Shown here piece after piece: positions 1 through 5,404 of a stretch of DNA of 6,927 nt. Under the pieces are notes generated by a model that was not told the origin of the DNA, made no database searches, and saw nothing but the letters and a program-made list of their open reading frames with translations. A program made the translations under genes and the position numbers. This DNA is from Catenibacterium sp900764725. Lineage in GTDB: Bacteria > Bacillota_I > Bacilli_A > Erysipelotrichales > Coprobacillaceae. How positions within the stretch are numbered: the first letter of the stretch is position 1; the number at the start of each line of letters is the position of its first letter. Location of the stretch: NCBI RefSeq assembly GCF_934754625.1, contig NZ_CAKVIU010000090.1; one strand, 5' to 3'.

Positions 1-2
1 TT

Positions 3-248
3 GGTAATGAAAGTTTTGATTCAAATAGATTTACACTTGTAACTCCAAAGTCTGAAAATGATGTACGATTACAAGCTACACTTGGCAATCAGAACCCCAC
101 GGGCTTGCCCGTGGGAGTAGTCAGACCAATGAGTTTCATAAGAAAAAGTGCTTCAGATAGATATTGGTCAAGTACAACCTTCTGGAACTTACTGACCTTT
201 GGATTATTTCTCTTATTCTTATTATCACAATCTAAACGATTCATCTAA
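3..248 (+). CDS. C-terminal end of an unidentified membrane-anchored protein (partial)
   Basis: A frame open from the window edge to TAA at 246-248 encodes the last 81 residues of a protein whose start lies outside the window. The first ~55 residues are polar. Residues ~60-74 form a strongly hydrophobic helix (FWNLLTFGLFLLFLL), followed by the short positively charged tail SQSKRFI, as expected for a C-terminal membrane anchor with the bulk of the protein outside the cell. No LPXTG sorting motif is visible. The frame runs through a perfect G+C-rich palindrome (96-115) that encodes roughly PTGLPVG, which is odd in such AT-rich DNA. It converges on iadA with only 13 bases between the stops. I do not recognise the family; reality of the frame is likely, function unknown. 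Confidence 0.55.
   Translation, partial: GNESFDSNRFTLVTPKSENDVRLQATLGNQNPTGLPVGVVRPMSFIRKSASDRYWSSTTFWNLLTFGLFLLFLLSQSKRFI
96..115. repeat. Perfect GC-rich hairpin with CUUG-type loop inside a reading frame
   Basis: CCCACGGGC and GCCCGTGGG are perfect inverted repeats separated by TT, so an RNA would form an 8-bp stem closed by a CUUG tetraloop. Sixteen of the 20 bases are G or C, in sharp contrast to the AT-rich surroundings. There is no T-run on either side, so it is not a normal intrinsic terminator. It lies inside the partial plus-strand CDS and keeps its frame. It resembles the subterminal hairpins of IS200/IS605-type elements or a REP-like unit; that link is inference. Confidence 0.6.
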
Positions 249-250
249 AA

Positions 251-274
251 AAAGAAAGAAATTAATCTTTCTTT
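251..274 (-). terminator. Weak AT-rich terminator of iadA
   Basis: AAAGAAAGA (251-259) pairs with TCTTTCTTT (266-274) around a 6-base loop that holds the iadA stop codon (262-264). On the minus strand the stem is followed by a run of seven T. The stem has only two G-C pairs, so strength is doubtful. It could also serve the converging plus-strand gene. Confidence 0.45.
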
Positions 275-1326
275 GTAAGAATATGCTTGATTTCATCATC
301 TTTCCAGATAACTAAATCACAATCAAAGCCTTCTTTAATAACTCCTGTATGTTTTAAACCTAATACTTGAGCTACATTTTGAGTAAAGAATGGTAAAGCT
401 TTTTCGTATCCCAATGCATTCTTTAGAAAAATAAATTCTTTCTTTAAGTTAGAGACTGGTGTAATACCAATTTCTTTGATAGAACCATCTTCATTATAGG
501 TAGACCATGAACCTTGAGCATCACTAGAAATAGTGACTTTAGAAGTATCCTTGAACTGTTTAATAAATTCTAGAGTCTTTCCATCACCTTCACATGTTAA
601 GTCAACTGTACCACCCATTTCCGCAAACTTGAGTGCATCGTTAAATAAATGTGGATTACGACTGCAATGTGTAGGGTGGAATAAAGAAACAGGAATATCA
701 GCTCTTTCTAATGCATGAAATACAGGATTTAATCCCTGTTTTTCATCACCCATATGAAGTGTTAAATTAGCCTGTTTTCCTGCAATTAAACTTGCAGTAC
801 GGATTTGAGAGGCTAAACGAACAAGTTCATCATCAGTGATACGACTTGATCTATGATCACTTAGAGCAAGCTTAACACCTAGAATACTATCAATAAATAC
901 AATATCATCTTCTATTGAATCAGTGAGCGTATATGTAGGATATGTATAACTTCCTGTTAGAATATAGGTATGAACACCTTTTTGAGTGAGTTCTTTTGCT
1001 TTGGCGAATAGTTCTTTTGTATTTCTTGTATAGCCATCAGTACCTAATAATCCAATGACAGTAGTAATACCTGCGTCTAGTATTTCATGTGCTTCTATAG
1101 GGCGTGCACGAGAAATAAAGCCTGCTTCTCCCCCACCACCAGTAATATGTACATGACGGTCAATAAGACCTGGTGTAAGGATACAACCTGTACCATCAAT
1201 TGTTTCAATAGAATAAGGATATGCGATATGATCATCTATCTTTTCTATTTTAGAATCTGAAATCAATACATCTTTAACACCTAAATCTTCTGGTGCATAG
1301 ACTTGAATGTTTTTAATTAGTTTCAC
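262..1326 (-). CDS. iadA: Isoaspartyl dipeptidase (beta-aspartyl peptidase), amidohydrolase superfamily
   Basis: This cytoplasmic dinuclear-zinc hydrolase cleaves isoaspartyl (beta-aspartyl) dipeptides produced when damaged proteins or peptides are degraded. The 354-aa protein has an N-terminal beta-sandwich part (1-50), then a TIM-barrel. Landmarks follow the E. coli enzyme: metal ligands H58 and H60 in PGLIDRHVH, the GGGGEAG loop with E67, Y127 in TGSY, the lysine expected to be carbamylated (K152, VKLALSDHR), H191 in HMGD, H220 in PTH, R223, and D269 with S273 in SSDAQGS. The start is GTG at 1324-1326, chosen because GAGGTG lies 7 bases upstream. The protein stops early after a short HILTKKD end: the usual final ~25-30 residues of the family (a VKDG...KGTFE-like strand) are missing, although every catalytic residue is present. 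It is transcribed alone, with its own promoter and terminator. Family assignment is firm. Confidence 0.95.
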   Translation of the reverse strand: MKLIKNIQVYAPEDLGVKDVLISDSKIEKIDDHIAYPYSIETIDGTGCILTPGLIDRHVHITGGGGEAGFISRARPIEAHEILDAGITTVIGLLGTDGYTRNTKELFAKAKELTQKGVHTYILTGSYTYPTYTLTDSIEDDIVFIDSILGVKLALSDHRSSRITDDELVRLASQIRTASLIAGKQANLTLHMGDEKQGLNPVFHALERADIPVSLFHPTHCSRNPHLFNDALKFAEMGGTVDLTCEGDGKTLEFIKQFKDTSKVTISSDAQGSWSTYNEDGSIKEIGITPVSNLKKEFIFLKNALGYEKALPFFTQNVAQVLGLKHTGVIKEGFDCDLVIWKDDEIKHILTKKD

Positions 1327-1346
1327 ACTTTTTCACCTCAATGAGT

Positions 1347-1376
1347 ATTATATATTAGATAAGTTAGTTATGTCAT
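1347..1376 (-). promoter_or_regulatory. Putative promoter of iadA
   Basis: On the minus strand ATGACA (1371-1376) and TATAAT (1347-1352) are 18 bases apart, close to the sigma-A consensus. The start would fall near 1340, giving a very short leader that just includes the GAGGTG site at 1334-1339. Confidence 0.45.
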
Positions 1377-1395
1377 GGAAATTAGAGATAAAGTG

Positions 1396-1424
1396 AAAAA
1401 ACACCTATCGTGTATTATAGGTGC
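1396..1424 (-). terminator. Intrinsic terminator behind the truncated membrane-protein copy
   Basis: On the minus strand, CACCTAT (plus 1402-1408) and ATAGGTG (1417-1423) form a 7-bp stem with an 8-base loop, followed by six T (1396-1401 read as A on the plus strand). It is the sister of the hairpin at 2987-3008. Confidence 0.8.
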
Positions 1425-1437
1425 TTATCTTTTATTA

Positions 1438-1563
1438 TTACTTTGAATCAGTATATAATCCATACCCTAGAAATAAGGTATCAATAATTAATGCTAGTAT
1501 GGATGTTCTTGATAGAAATGGACCCACATATTTTAGTCCTGCTTCAAATAAAGAAATATCCAT
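1438..1563 (-). CDS. 41-aa truncated paralogue of the small membrane protein at 3028-3258
   Basis: This short ORF starts at ATG 1561-1563 with AAGGA six bases upstream and an in-frame TAA just before it. Its residues 5-41 match the C-terminal half of the 76-aa protein at 3028-3258 at 28 of 37 positions, including YVGPFLS and LFLGYGLYTDSK. The first transmembrane helix is missing, and the remaining helix carries a polar D-T pair (LIIDTLF) where the intact copy has G-I. The sequence upstream of its ATG shows no match to the missing half. It is therefore a 5'-truncated duplicate, although the good ribosome site means a 41-residue single-helix peptide may still be made. It is followed by the same kind of terminator as the full copy. 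Confidence 0.5.
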   Translation of the reverse strand: MDISLFEAGLKYVGPFLSRTSILALIIDTLFLGYGLYTDSK

Positions 1564-1608
1564 TAAAAATCCTTACTATTTGAACTTAATTCGATAAAAA
1601 GCATCTAT

Positions 1609-1782
1609 TTACTTCTCTTTATTCTTTGGCCAAGAAGATATTGCATGAATTTTACCTGTTTTCACTTCCCTAGCTATATGGTTAGATACACGTATAAATT
1701 GATTTCCATCAGAATCAATCGCCATATTTTTATGAATAGGATACAATAGCTTATTAGCATCATAATCTAAAATTGGTTTCAT
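1609..1782 (-). CDS. 57-aa small soluble protein of unknown function
   Basis: ATG at 1780-1782 is preceded by a consensus AGGAGG five bases upstream, one of the best ribosome sites in the window. The 57-residue product begins MKPILDYDANKLLYPIHKNM and contains two related short blocks, M-A-I-D-SDGN and the later VSNHIARE-VKTGKIHA, ending in SSWPKNKEK. It has no signal peptide, membrane helix or cysteine and is probably a small cytoplasmic protein. It lies 45 bases upstream of the truncated membrane-protein copy and shares direction with the small genes before it. I do not recognise a named family. The strong ribosome site and protein-like composition make it a convincing gene. Confidence 0.7.
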   Translation of the reverse strand: MKPILDYDANKLLYPIHKNMAIDSDGNQFIRVSNHIAREVKTGKIHAISSWPKNKEK

Positions 1783-1975
1783 TATTTCCTCCTTTTATAA
1801 TTTAAAACACTTTACAATATAAAGCATATTTATTCTCAAAGTTTCAATTTTTTTGATGCAACTTCTATAGCACTCAAACGTAATAAGCAAAAAATTAGTA
1901 GAAAATTTTAATAATAACATTGTTGTAACTCGCTCATTATTCACTTTAAATCTAAGGTGTACGTTCTTGTTTTTA
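1783..1975 (-). other. 193-bp gap, possibly the decayed 3' part of the 104-aa gene
   Basis: No complete gene is seen here. One minus-strand frame stays open for about 64 codons from just beyond the stop of the 104-aa gene to a TAA in front of the 57-aa gene. A different frame encodes the amphipathic LLRLSAIEVASKKLKL before a stop. This pattern suggests frameshifted remains of a longer C-terminus, but I cannot prove homology. A TTGAAA about 20 bases from TATATT could be a poor promoter for the 57-aa gene. Confidence 0.25.
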
Positions 1976-1997
1976 CTATCTGGAATTTTCAGATAGT
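1975..1997. repeat. 8-bp perfect inverted repeat spanning a stop codon
   Basis: ACTATCTG (1975-1982) and CAGATAGT (1990-1997) form a perfect 8-bp stem with a 7-base loop. The TAG stop of the 104-aa gene (1976-1978) is in the stem. No T-run follows on the minus strand, so a terminator role is unconvincing. Confidence 0.5.
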
Positions 1998-2290
1998 TGA
2001 ATAGATGCCCTATTGAGTTCTTGATCTATGAAAAAAATATTATCTAAGCAGAACTTGTTTTTCCTTTTTATGGGTGTAGTACCACTAAAACATACAAGCC
2101 ATTGATTATTAATATGATTTCCTTTTAATTTAATACCAAAATGTGTTTCTTTAGTTATATCAGATGTTTCTAATAAGTTGTCCAAACGACCACATTTGAA
2201 ATATTGTATGTTATTGTTCTTTTGTAAATCGTTAAATATAGAAATCAAGTCTTCTTTTGTCGCAAATATCCTAAAACTTTTTGTTGTCAT
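1976..2290 (-). CDS. 104-aa protein of unknown function
   Basis: The chosen start is ATG 2288-2290 (MTTKSFRIFATKEDL), because AGAGGT lies nine bases upstream. An in-frame ATG at 2312-2314 would add eight residues but would put the ribosome site inside the gene. The product is soluble, with no signal or membrane helix. An N-terminal alpha/beta segment (FRIFATKEDLISIFNDLQ) is followed by a strand-rich middle (ETHFGIKLKG, WLVCFSG). The end, SIQLSENSR, looks abrupt and the following 193 bases may hold lost C-terminal sequence, so this could be a shortened family member. It lies 27 bases downstream of the 209-aa gene and is probably cotranscribed with it. No named family recognised; an immunity-type small protein is one possibility from context only. 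Confidence 0.6.
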   Translation of the reverse strand: MTTKSFRIFATKEDLISIFNDLQKNNNIQYFKCGRLDNLLETSDITKETHFGIKLKGNHINNQWLVCFSGTTPIKRKNKFCLDNIFFIDQELNRASIQLSENSR

Positions 2291-2317
2291 GATATAATTA
2301 CCTCTGATATTCATACA

Positions 2318-2947
2318 TCATTCTTCTATATTTTCAAAATATTCAAATACTTCGTTATATTTCCTTCTTAATCCTTTTTTACCGAATCTATTTTCAATGA
2401 CTTCTTTTGCTTTTATAAGTTCATGTTCATTAAGATAAGCAGCCGCAATATATAAATATTGGTTATCATCCCATATGATTCTTTTGTCTTTGTTTTCATA
2501 AAGTAATAAATAATCCTTTTCACTCATTAAATCATTAAACAGCGACATTGCATACACTTTAAAAAAATCTAATAGTTGATCTTTTAGTGATTCATAATCA
2601 TTAACATCCATCAAATAGAAGTCTTCTGAATTAGAATATATTTGGATTGCTTGTCTAATAGTGAATTGATCTAACCATTTAGAAGGAATGAGATTACTTG
2701 CATATTCTTTAGTAGTACTATTGACTGAAGGAATATAAATCTGCATATGAGGATATATATGTGCTAATGCACCAGGATGATATGAAGGATTAGAAAAGAA
2801 TACTATTTCTATCTTTTGAGTTATATCATCTATTTTTCTAGTATATGTAAGACTATTGCCCCTTCTAACAAATCCATTTTCTCTAAAATAGAAATCTAAT
2901 TCAGATATAAGAGAAATAATGACTTGCTTAATATCTTTTTGTAACAT
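2318..2947 (-). CDS. 209-aa protein of unknown function (possible DUF4304-like N-terminus)
   Basis: ATG at 2945-2947 follows GGGGAGG with an 11-base spacer, a little long. The product is soluble and acidic. Residues 1-60 begin with an amphipathic helix, then RENGFVRRGNSLTYTRK leading into strands (IEIVFFSN). This order, helix, GF-x-RRG, then beta strands, recalls the DUF4304 type of protein common beside polymorphic-toxin loci, but that is a visual resemblance only. The C-terminal 70 residues are helical (LYIAAAYLNEHELIKAKEVIENRFG) and could form a TPR-like hairpin pair. It sits between the intact small membrane-protein gene and the 104-aa gene; the terminator at 2987-3008 separates it from the former. 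Confidence 0.7.
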   Translation of the reverse strand: MLQKDIKQVIISLISELDFYFRENGFVRRGNSLTYTRKIDDITQKIEIVFFSNPSYHPGALAHIYPHMQIYIPSVNSTTKEYASNLIPSKWLDQFTIRQAIQIYSNSEDFYLMDVNDYESLKDQLLDFFKVYAMSLFNDLMSEKDYLLLYENKDKRIIWDDNQYLYIAAAYLNEHELIKAKEVIENRFGKKGLRRKYNEVFEYFENIEE

Positions 2948-2986
2948 AAATATTTAGTCCTCCCCTTCTATTAATATACTAAGAAA

Positions 2987-3008
2987 CACCTATCAGATAC
3001 GATAGGTG
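2987..3008 (-). terminator. Hairpin terminator behind the 76-aa membrane-protein gene
   Basis: CACCTATC (2987-2994) and GATAGGTG (3001-3008) form a perfect 8-bp stem with a 6-base loop, followed on the minus strand by the weak T-run TTTCTTA. Same stem sequence as the terminator at 1396-1424. Confidence 0.65.
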
Positions 3009-3027
3009 CTCGTCTAATATTGTGTTA

Positions 3028-3258
3028 TTATTTCTTTGAATCAGTATACAATCCATATCCCAAAAACAAAATACCAATGATCATTGCTAGGATGGCTTCT
3101 ATTGATAGAAATGGTCCTACATATTCCAGACCTTTTTTAAATAGAGAAGCATCTTTTGTAGCGAAATTACTCATGAACATAGCAGCTGATATGTATTTTG
3201 CAGAAACTAGAATTGCGGATATCAGACAGAAAATTACACCAATACCTTTATCATTCAT
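3028..3258 (-). CDS. 76-aa two-helix membrane protein of unknown function
   Basis: ATG at 3256-3258 has GAGGA six bases upstream and an extended -10 promoter close by. The protein has a short N-terminus, one transmembrane helix at ~6-29 (GVIFCLISAILVSAKYISAAMF), a loop of about 20 residues (FATKDASLFKKGLEYVG), a second helix at ~51-71 (IEAILAMIIGILFLGYGLY) and a charged TDSKK tail. It is an integral inner-membrane protein. The pattern G-V-I-F-C-L-I...A-R/K-Y-I-S-A-A recalls small uncharacterised membrane proteins of Bacillota, but I know no function. A 5'-truncated second copy lies 1.5 kb downstream at 1438-1563. It is monocistronic by context: own promoter, own terminator. Confidence 0.8.
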   Translation of the reverse strand: MNDKGIGVIFCLISAILVSAKYISAAMFMSNFATKDASLFKKGLEYVGPFLSIEAILAMIIGILFLGYGLYTDSKK

Positions 3259-3287
3259 ATTAGGTCCTCACTTTTTTTGACAATTTA

Positions 3288-3296
3288 ATTATATCA
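3288..3296 (-). promoter_or_regulatory. Extended -10 promoter of the 76-aa gene
   Basis: The minus strand reads TGATATAAT, a perfect TGnTATAAT extended -10. No good -35 is seen at the expected place. Transcription would start near 3281, about 23 bases before the ATG. Confidence 0.6.
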
Positions 3297-3354
3297 TAAT
3301 GGTAAATGGCTTAACATAAGAATCAATTTTCTAATGAAAAAGTTAAGATTGGAA

Positions 3355-4036
3355 TCAGTTATATACTTTGATGTGCTTGCAAATGATTTTCAAAAACTCT
3401 ATATCAAACACAATAGTTTCTAATTCAGGTGCAGATTGATATATAGAAAAACCACTTACATATGCTGTGATTGGACATAATTCATCTCTATATCATAAAT
3501 ATCACTGAACCCAAAATGATAAATATCGCTATATTGTAATTTTAATACAGCTGAGTCTTCATTACATTCTAAACTGATGAACTTATTGTCATGAAATGAA
3601 AATTCATCTAAGCATTCATAACCCTCAAGCAATCTAATAGCATCATAATACTCTTCTTCAGTTCTTATACTACTTTTCTCAACAATATATTTGTAATGTT
3701 CATAACTCTTTCTTACATTTTCTACTTCTGAAGGATAAGAACACTTTGGATTTTCTTTCAGTGCTAAGTCATATTGTTCAATTGCTGGCTTATAATATTT
3801 ATTCAATAATTCAAAGTTAGAAGTTTTAGGATACATTTCCCATCCCATTAATGATAAGACTCTTGCATAATATTAATGATTCTTTTCCTTTGCATTTATA
3901 GCTGCATAATATGCGGACCATAAATGATACATTCCTTTGTCTTCTTGACGTGTCCAGCAATCTGTTCCTTTGAATACACTAGATATTTTCTTGCTATTTT
4001 ATAATCTTCTACGATCTTATCCCATAGTTTGTTCAT
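3355..4036 (-). pseudogene. Broken gene of ~227 codons: two frameshifts and an in-frame stop
   Basis: Translation should start at ATG 4034-4036, five bases after GAGGTG, giving MNKLWDKIVEDYKIARK. A one-base loss in the A-run complementary to 3986-3989 shifts the frame; restoring one base continues as ISSVFKGTDCWTRQEDKG. A TAA at 3873-3875 then interrupts KEKNH|YYARVLSLMGWEMYP. The longest surviving frame is 3456-3848 (130 codons). Near 3483-3487 another one-base loss cuts off the end; the third frame goes on as ELCPITAYVSGFSIYQSA to TGA 3355-3357. The repaired protein is a soluble, helix-rich domain followed by a C-terminal F-H-D-N-K-F-I-S-L strand domain that faintly recalls DUF4085-type proteins. 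Its original function is unknown. Both indels are single-base, so sequencing error should be excluded, but the TAA argues for true decay. Confidence 0.75.
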
Positions 4037-4128
4037 GAAATCACCTCAATATATATTCCTTAAAAATTGACATCTGATTAATATAAATATTGAGTTACTC
4101 CATATCTCAGATATTTTTATAACAGGCA

Positions 4129-4836
4129 TCAGTTGTCATTATAACCATTTTTAATCGTATCCAAACATTGTTTCCAATACTGTTCTCTTTCAATAATCTT
4201 CATAGGATCATACGATAAACCAAAATACTCTAACAATGTATATGTAAAATATTTTTCAAAATATTCAGCACCTTTCTGCTCATAAAGTGCGATAAGCTTT
4301 TTATTTCCGCCATGCTTGGAATCTAGATAATTACCCCATCTTTGAGCTACACCCTCTTCTCCTGTAGCCGAGCCAATATAAAGTTTTCCAGTATGAGTAT
4401 CTGTAAGACAATAAACACCTGTAATTTTTTTCAAGGCTTCATAATAAGTCGGAAGAATCTTACCATCGAAAATGTTAGATAATCTATGATAAGGCAGATG
4501 TACACGGTCATAGCCTTCAAACTTTTCACCACTATAAATACATGGAAGGACCTCTCGGACAATTGCTTGATCAAGAAATTTACTCAAATTAAAAACATAT
4601 CTTGAAAACGTATTACCTTTCTTGCATTTGATAATGACTCTTCCAAACAATGGAGCAAATCTATCAAGTACTTTAACATCAGCCCAATCATCAAAAGGAG
4701 TATCAATTATCTGTGCAACCGAAATAAGCAGCCATTCATCTTCCGTCATTCTTGCGAAACTAAAAACCCATTTGAATACCCACTTTCCACAGGTAATTGT
4801 CAAAATAAAAAATGACAATTTCAATTTTCTTGGCAT
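4129..4836 (-). CDS. C-terminal GIY-YIG domain fragment with element-derived N-terminus
   Basis: The first ~22 residues (MPRKLKLSFF...WVF) are translated from the inserted element; residues 24-235 are the rest of the nuclease with its intact GIY-YIG core (140-155), R167 and E217. The ATG at 4834-4836 overlaps the stop of the N-terminal fragment by 16 bases, so ribosomes ending there could reinitiate. No Shine-Dalgarno site precedes it. The added leader is hydrophobic and could attach the domain to the membrane if it is made. Confidence 0.5.
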   Translation of the reverse strand: MPRKLKLSFFILTITCGKWVFKWVFSFARMTEDEWLLISVAQIIDTPFDDWADVKVLDRFAPLFGRVIIKCKKGNTFSRYVFNLSKFLDQAIVREVLPCIYSGEKFEGYDRVHLPYHRLSNIFDGKILPTYYEALKKITGVYCLTDTHTGKLYIGSATGEEGVAQRWGNYLDSKHGGNKKLIALYEQKGAEYFEKYFTYTLLEYFGLSYDPMKIIEREQYWKQCLDTIKNGYNDN

Positions 4837-4890
4837 TTATGTATAAAAATAATTTCATTAATTGGATTCACCTGTTGATTATGGGTAATT
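4773..4890. mobile_element. Miniature inverted-repeat element, copy 1 (in the nuclease gene)
   Basis: This 118-bp unit is about 91% identical to the one at 6504-6621, same length and orientation. Its two ends are imperfect inverted repeats sharing TACCCA-N6-ACAGGT. It encodes no transposase, so it must be moved in trans if at all. Flanks AAAAACCCATT (4762-4772) and A8-CCATT (4891-4903) look like a target duplication blurred by A-run slippage. Removing the unit plus one flank restores the GIY-YIG reading frame, which shows directly that it inserted. Confidence 0.8.
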
Positions 4891-5111
4891 AAAAAAAACC
4901 ATTGTCCAGAATGAAAGTTTCTTTGCTTTCCATACCAGCCCCAATATGAGCAGTCCTTACAAGTACCGTTTGCTTTTTCTTCTTCAGAATGTTTTAACCA
5001 TATATCAAGAAATGGTTGCCCTCCACTTCCAGCTTTCATATTAAATTCTATTTTACTATTGTTAATCTCTTCTTGAGACAAATGAAGAATGTCGTTTAAT
5101 AACAATTCCAT
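4821..5111 (-). CDS. N-terminal fragment of the interrupted GIY-YIG gene
   Basis: Residues 1-71 are genuine gene sequence, including C51 and C54 of CKDC. From W71 on (FFLITHNQQ...) the codons are read from the inserted element and end at TGA 4821-4823 within it. The fragment has the operon's ribosome site and can be translated, but lacks the nuclease domain. Confidence 0.6.
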   Translation of the reverse strand: MELLLNDILHLSQEEINNSKIEFNMKAGSGGQPFLDIWLKHSEEEKANGTCKDCSYWGWYGKQRNFHSGQWFFLITHNQQVNPINEIIFIHKCQEN

Positions 5112-5130
5112 ATAAATACCACCATTCCTA

Positions 5131-5328
5131 TTATTTCTTTATCACTTTTATAAGTGCCTTTGCTGCCTTAGGTCCAAACTTTTTTAAGACTATCCCCACA
5201 CTAGCAAGAGCACTTATTCCAATTATATTATTACTTTGTTTTTGATGTTTTGGACATAAACCCGTTTTGTTTTTTGGGTCAGTAATTATTCTTCCACACA
5301 CCATACAAGTTTTTTCTTTATTGCTCAT
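5131..5328 (-). CDS. 65-aa zinc-knuckle protein with hydrophobic, cationic tail
   Basis: ATG 5326-5328 has GGAGG nine bases upstream. The N-terminal part holds C8, C11, C25 and H28 (CMVC...CPKH), a compact treble-clef or zinc-ribbon-like site. Residues 34-48 (IIGISALASVGIVL) are hydrophobic, and the last 17 residues form a lysine-rich amphipathic helix (KKFGPKAAKALIKVIKK). Such a tail may sit in or on the membrane or bind nucleic acid. The gene is third in the operon: its start overlaps the 28-codon ORF by 11 bases and its stop is 19 bases before the nuclease gene. I know no described function. A small effector or toxin-like peptide and an accessory adaptor are both possible. Confidence 0.8.
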   Translation of the reverse strand: MSNKEKTCMVCGRIITDPKNKTGLCPKHQKQSNNIIGISALASVGIVLKKFGPKAAKALIKVIKK

Positions 5329-5404
5329 AATCTATATCCTCCACTGTCATAATATATACTTCTTGATTCTGCGTTTTATCCATACCAATAGATAATGCAT
5401 TCAT
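5318..5404 (-). CDS. 28-codon coupled small ORF between the 347-aa and zinc-knuckle genes
   Basis: Its ATG (5402-5404) overlaps the TGA of the 347-aa gene as ATGA, and its TAA (5318-5320) lies 11 bases inside the zinc-knuckle gene. It encodes MNALSIGMDKTQNQEVYIMT and then VEDIDYEQ, an acidic soluble peptide. Overlap at both ends is typical of translational coupling in operons. No clear Shine-Dalgarno precedes it, and at 28 codons it may only carry ribosomes towards the next start. Confidence 0.4.
   Translation of the reverse strand: MNALSIGMDKTQNQEVYIMTVEDIDYEQ

Larger units (their letters stand above)
4129..5111 (-). pseudogene. GIY-YIG nuclease gene split by a 118-bp miniature element
   Basis: The halves at 4821-5111 and 4129-4836 are one gene interrupted by the element at 4773-4890. 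Joining codon W71 of the first half (HSGQW) to VFSFARMTEDEW of the second, using one copy of the flanking duplication, gives an uninterrupted 283-residue protein. It has an N-terminal helix region, a CKDCSYWGWYG motif at 51-61, a central domain, and a C-terminal GIY-YIG nuclease: G-V-Y at 188-190, Y-I-G at 201-203, the arginine of QRWGNY near 215 and the catalytic glutamate of EREQYWK near 265. All core nuclease residues remain, so the domain was active until the insertion. The ATG at 5109-5111 has GGTGG seven bases upstream and lies 19 bases after the zinc-knuckle gene, so it is the last gene of that operon. Such single-domain nucleases cut DNA in repair, homing or restriction; the role here is unknown. 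Confidence 0.85.

Noticed and set aside
31..45. Sortase (LPXTG) anchor at the end of the partial plus-strand protein
   Set aside because: The visible LPVG does not fit the motif, comes from the palindrome and lies too far from the hydrophobic helix.
533..718. Plus-strand ORF of 61 codons
   Set aside because: Lies antisense inside iadA, whose coding is certain, and has no ribosome site.
3020..3280. Plus-strand ORF of 86 codons
   Set aside because: Mirror of the 76-aa membrane-protein gene; it also crosses that gene's promoter side and lacks protein-like features.
4081..4128. Weak inverted repeats after the nuclease stop as a terminator
   Set aside because: Stem is short and interrupted and no clear T-run follows.
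4622..4846. Plus-strand ORF of 74 codons
   Set aside because: Antisense to the nuclease gene and running into the inserted element.
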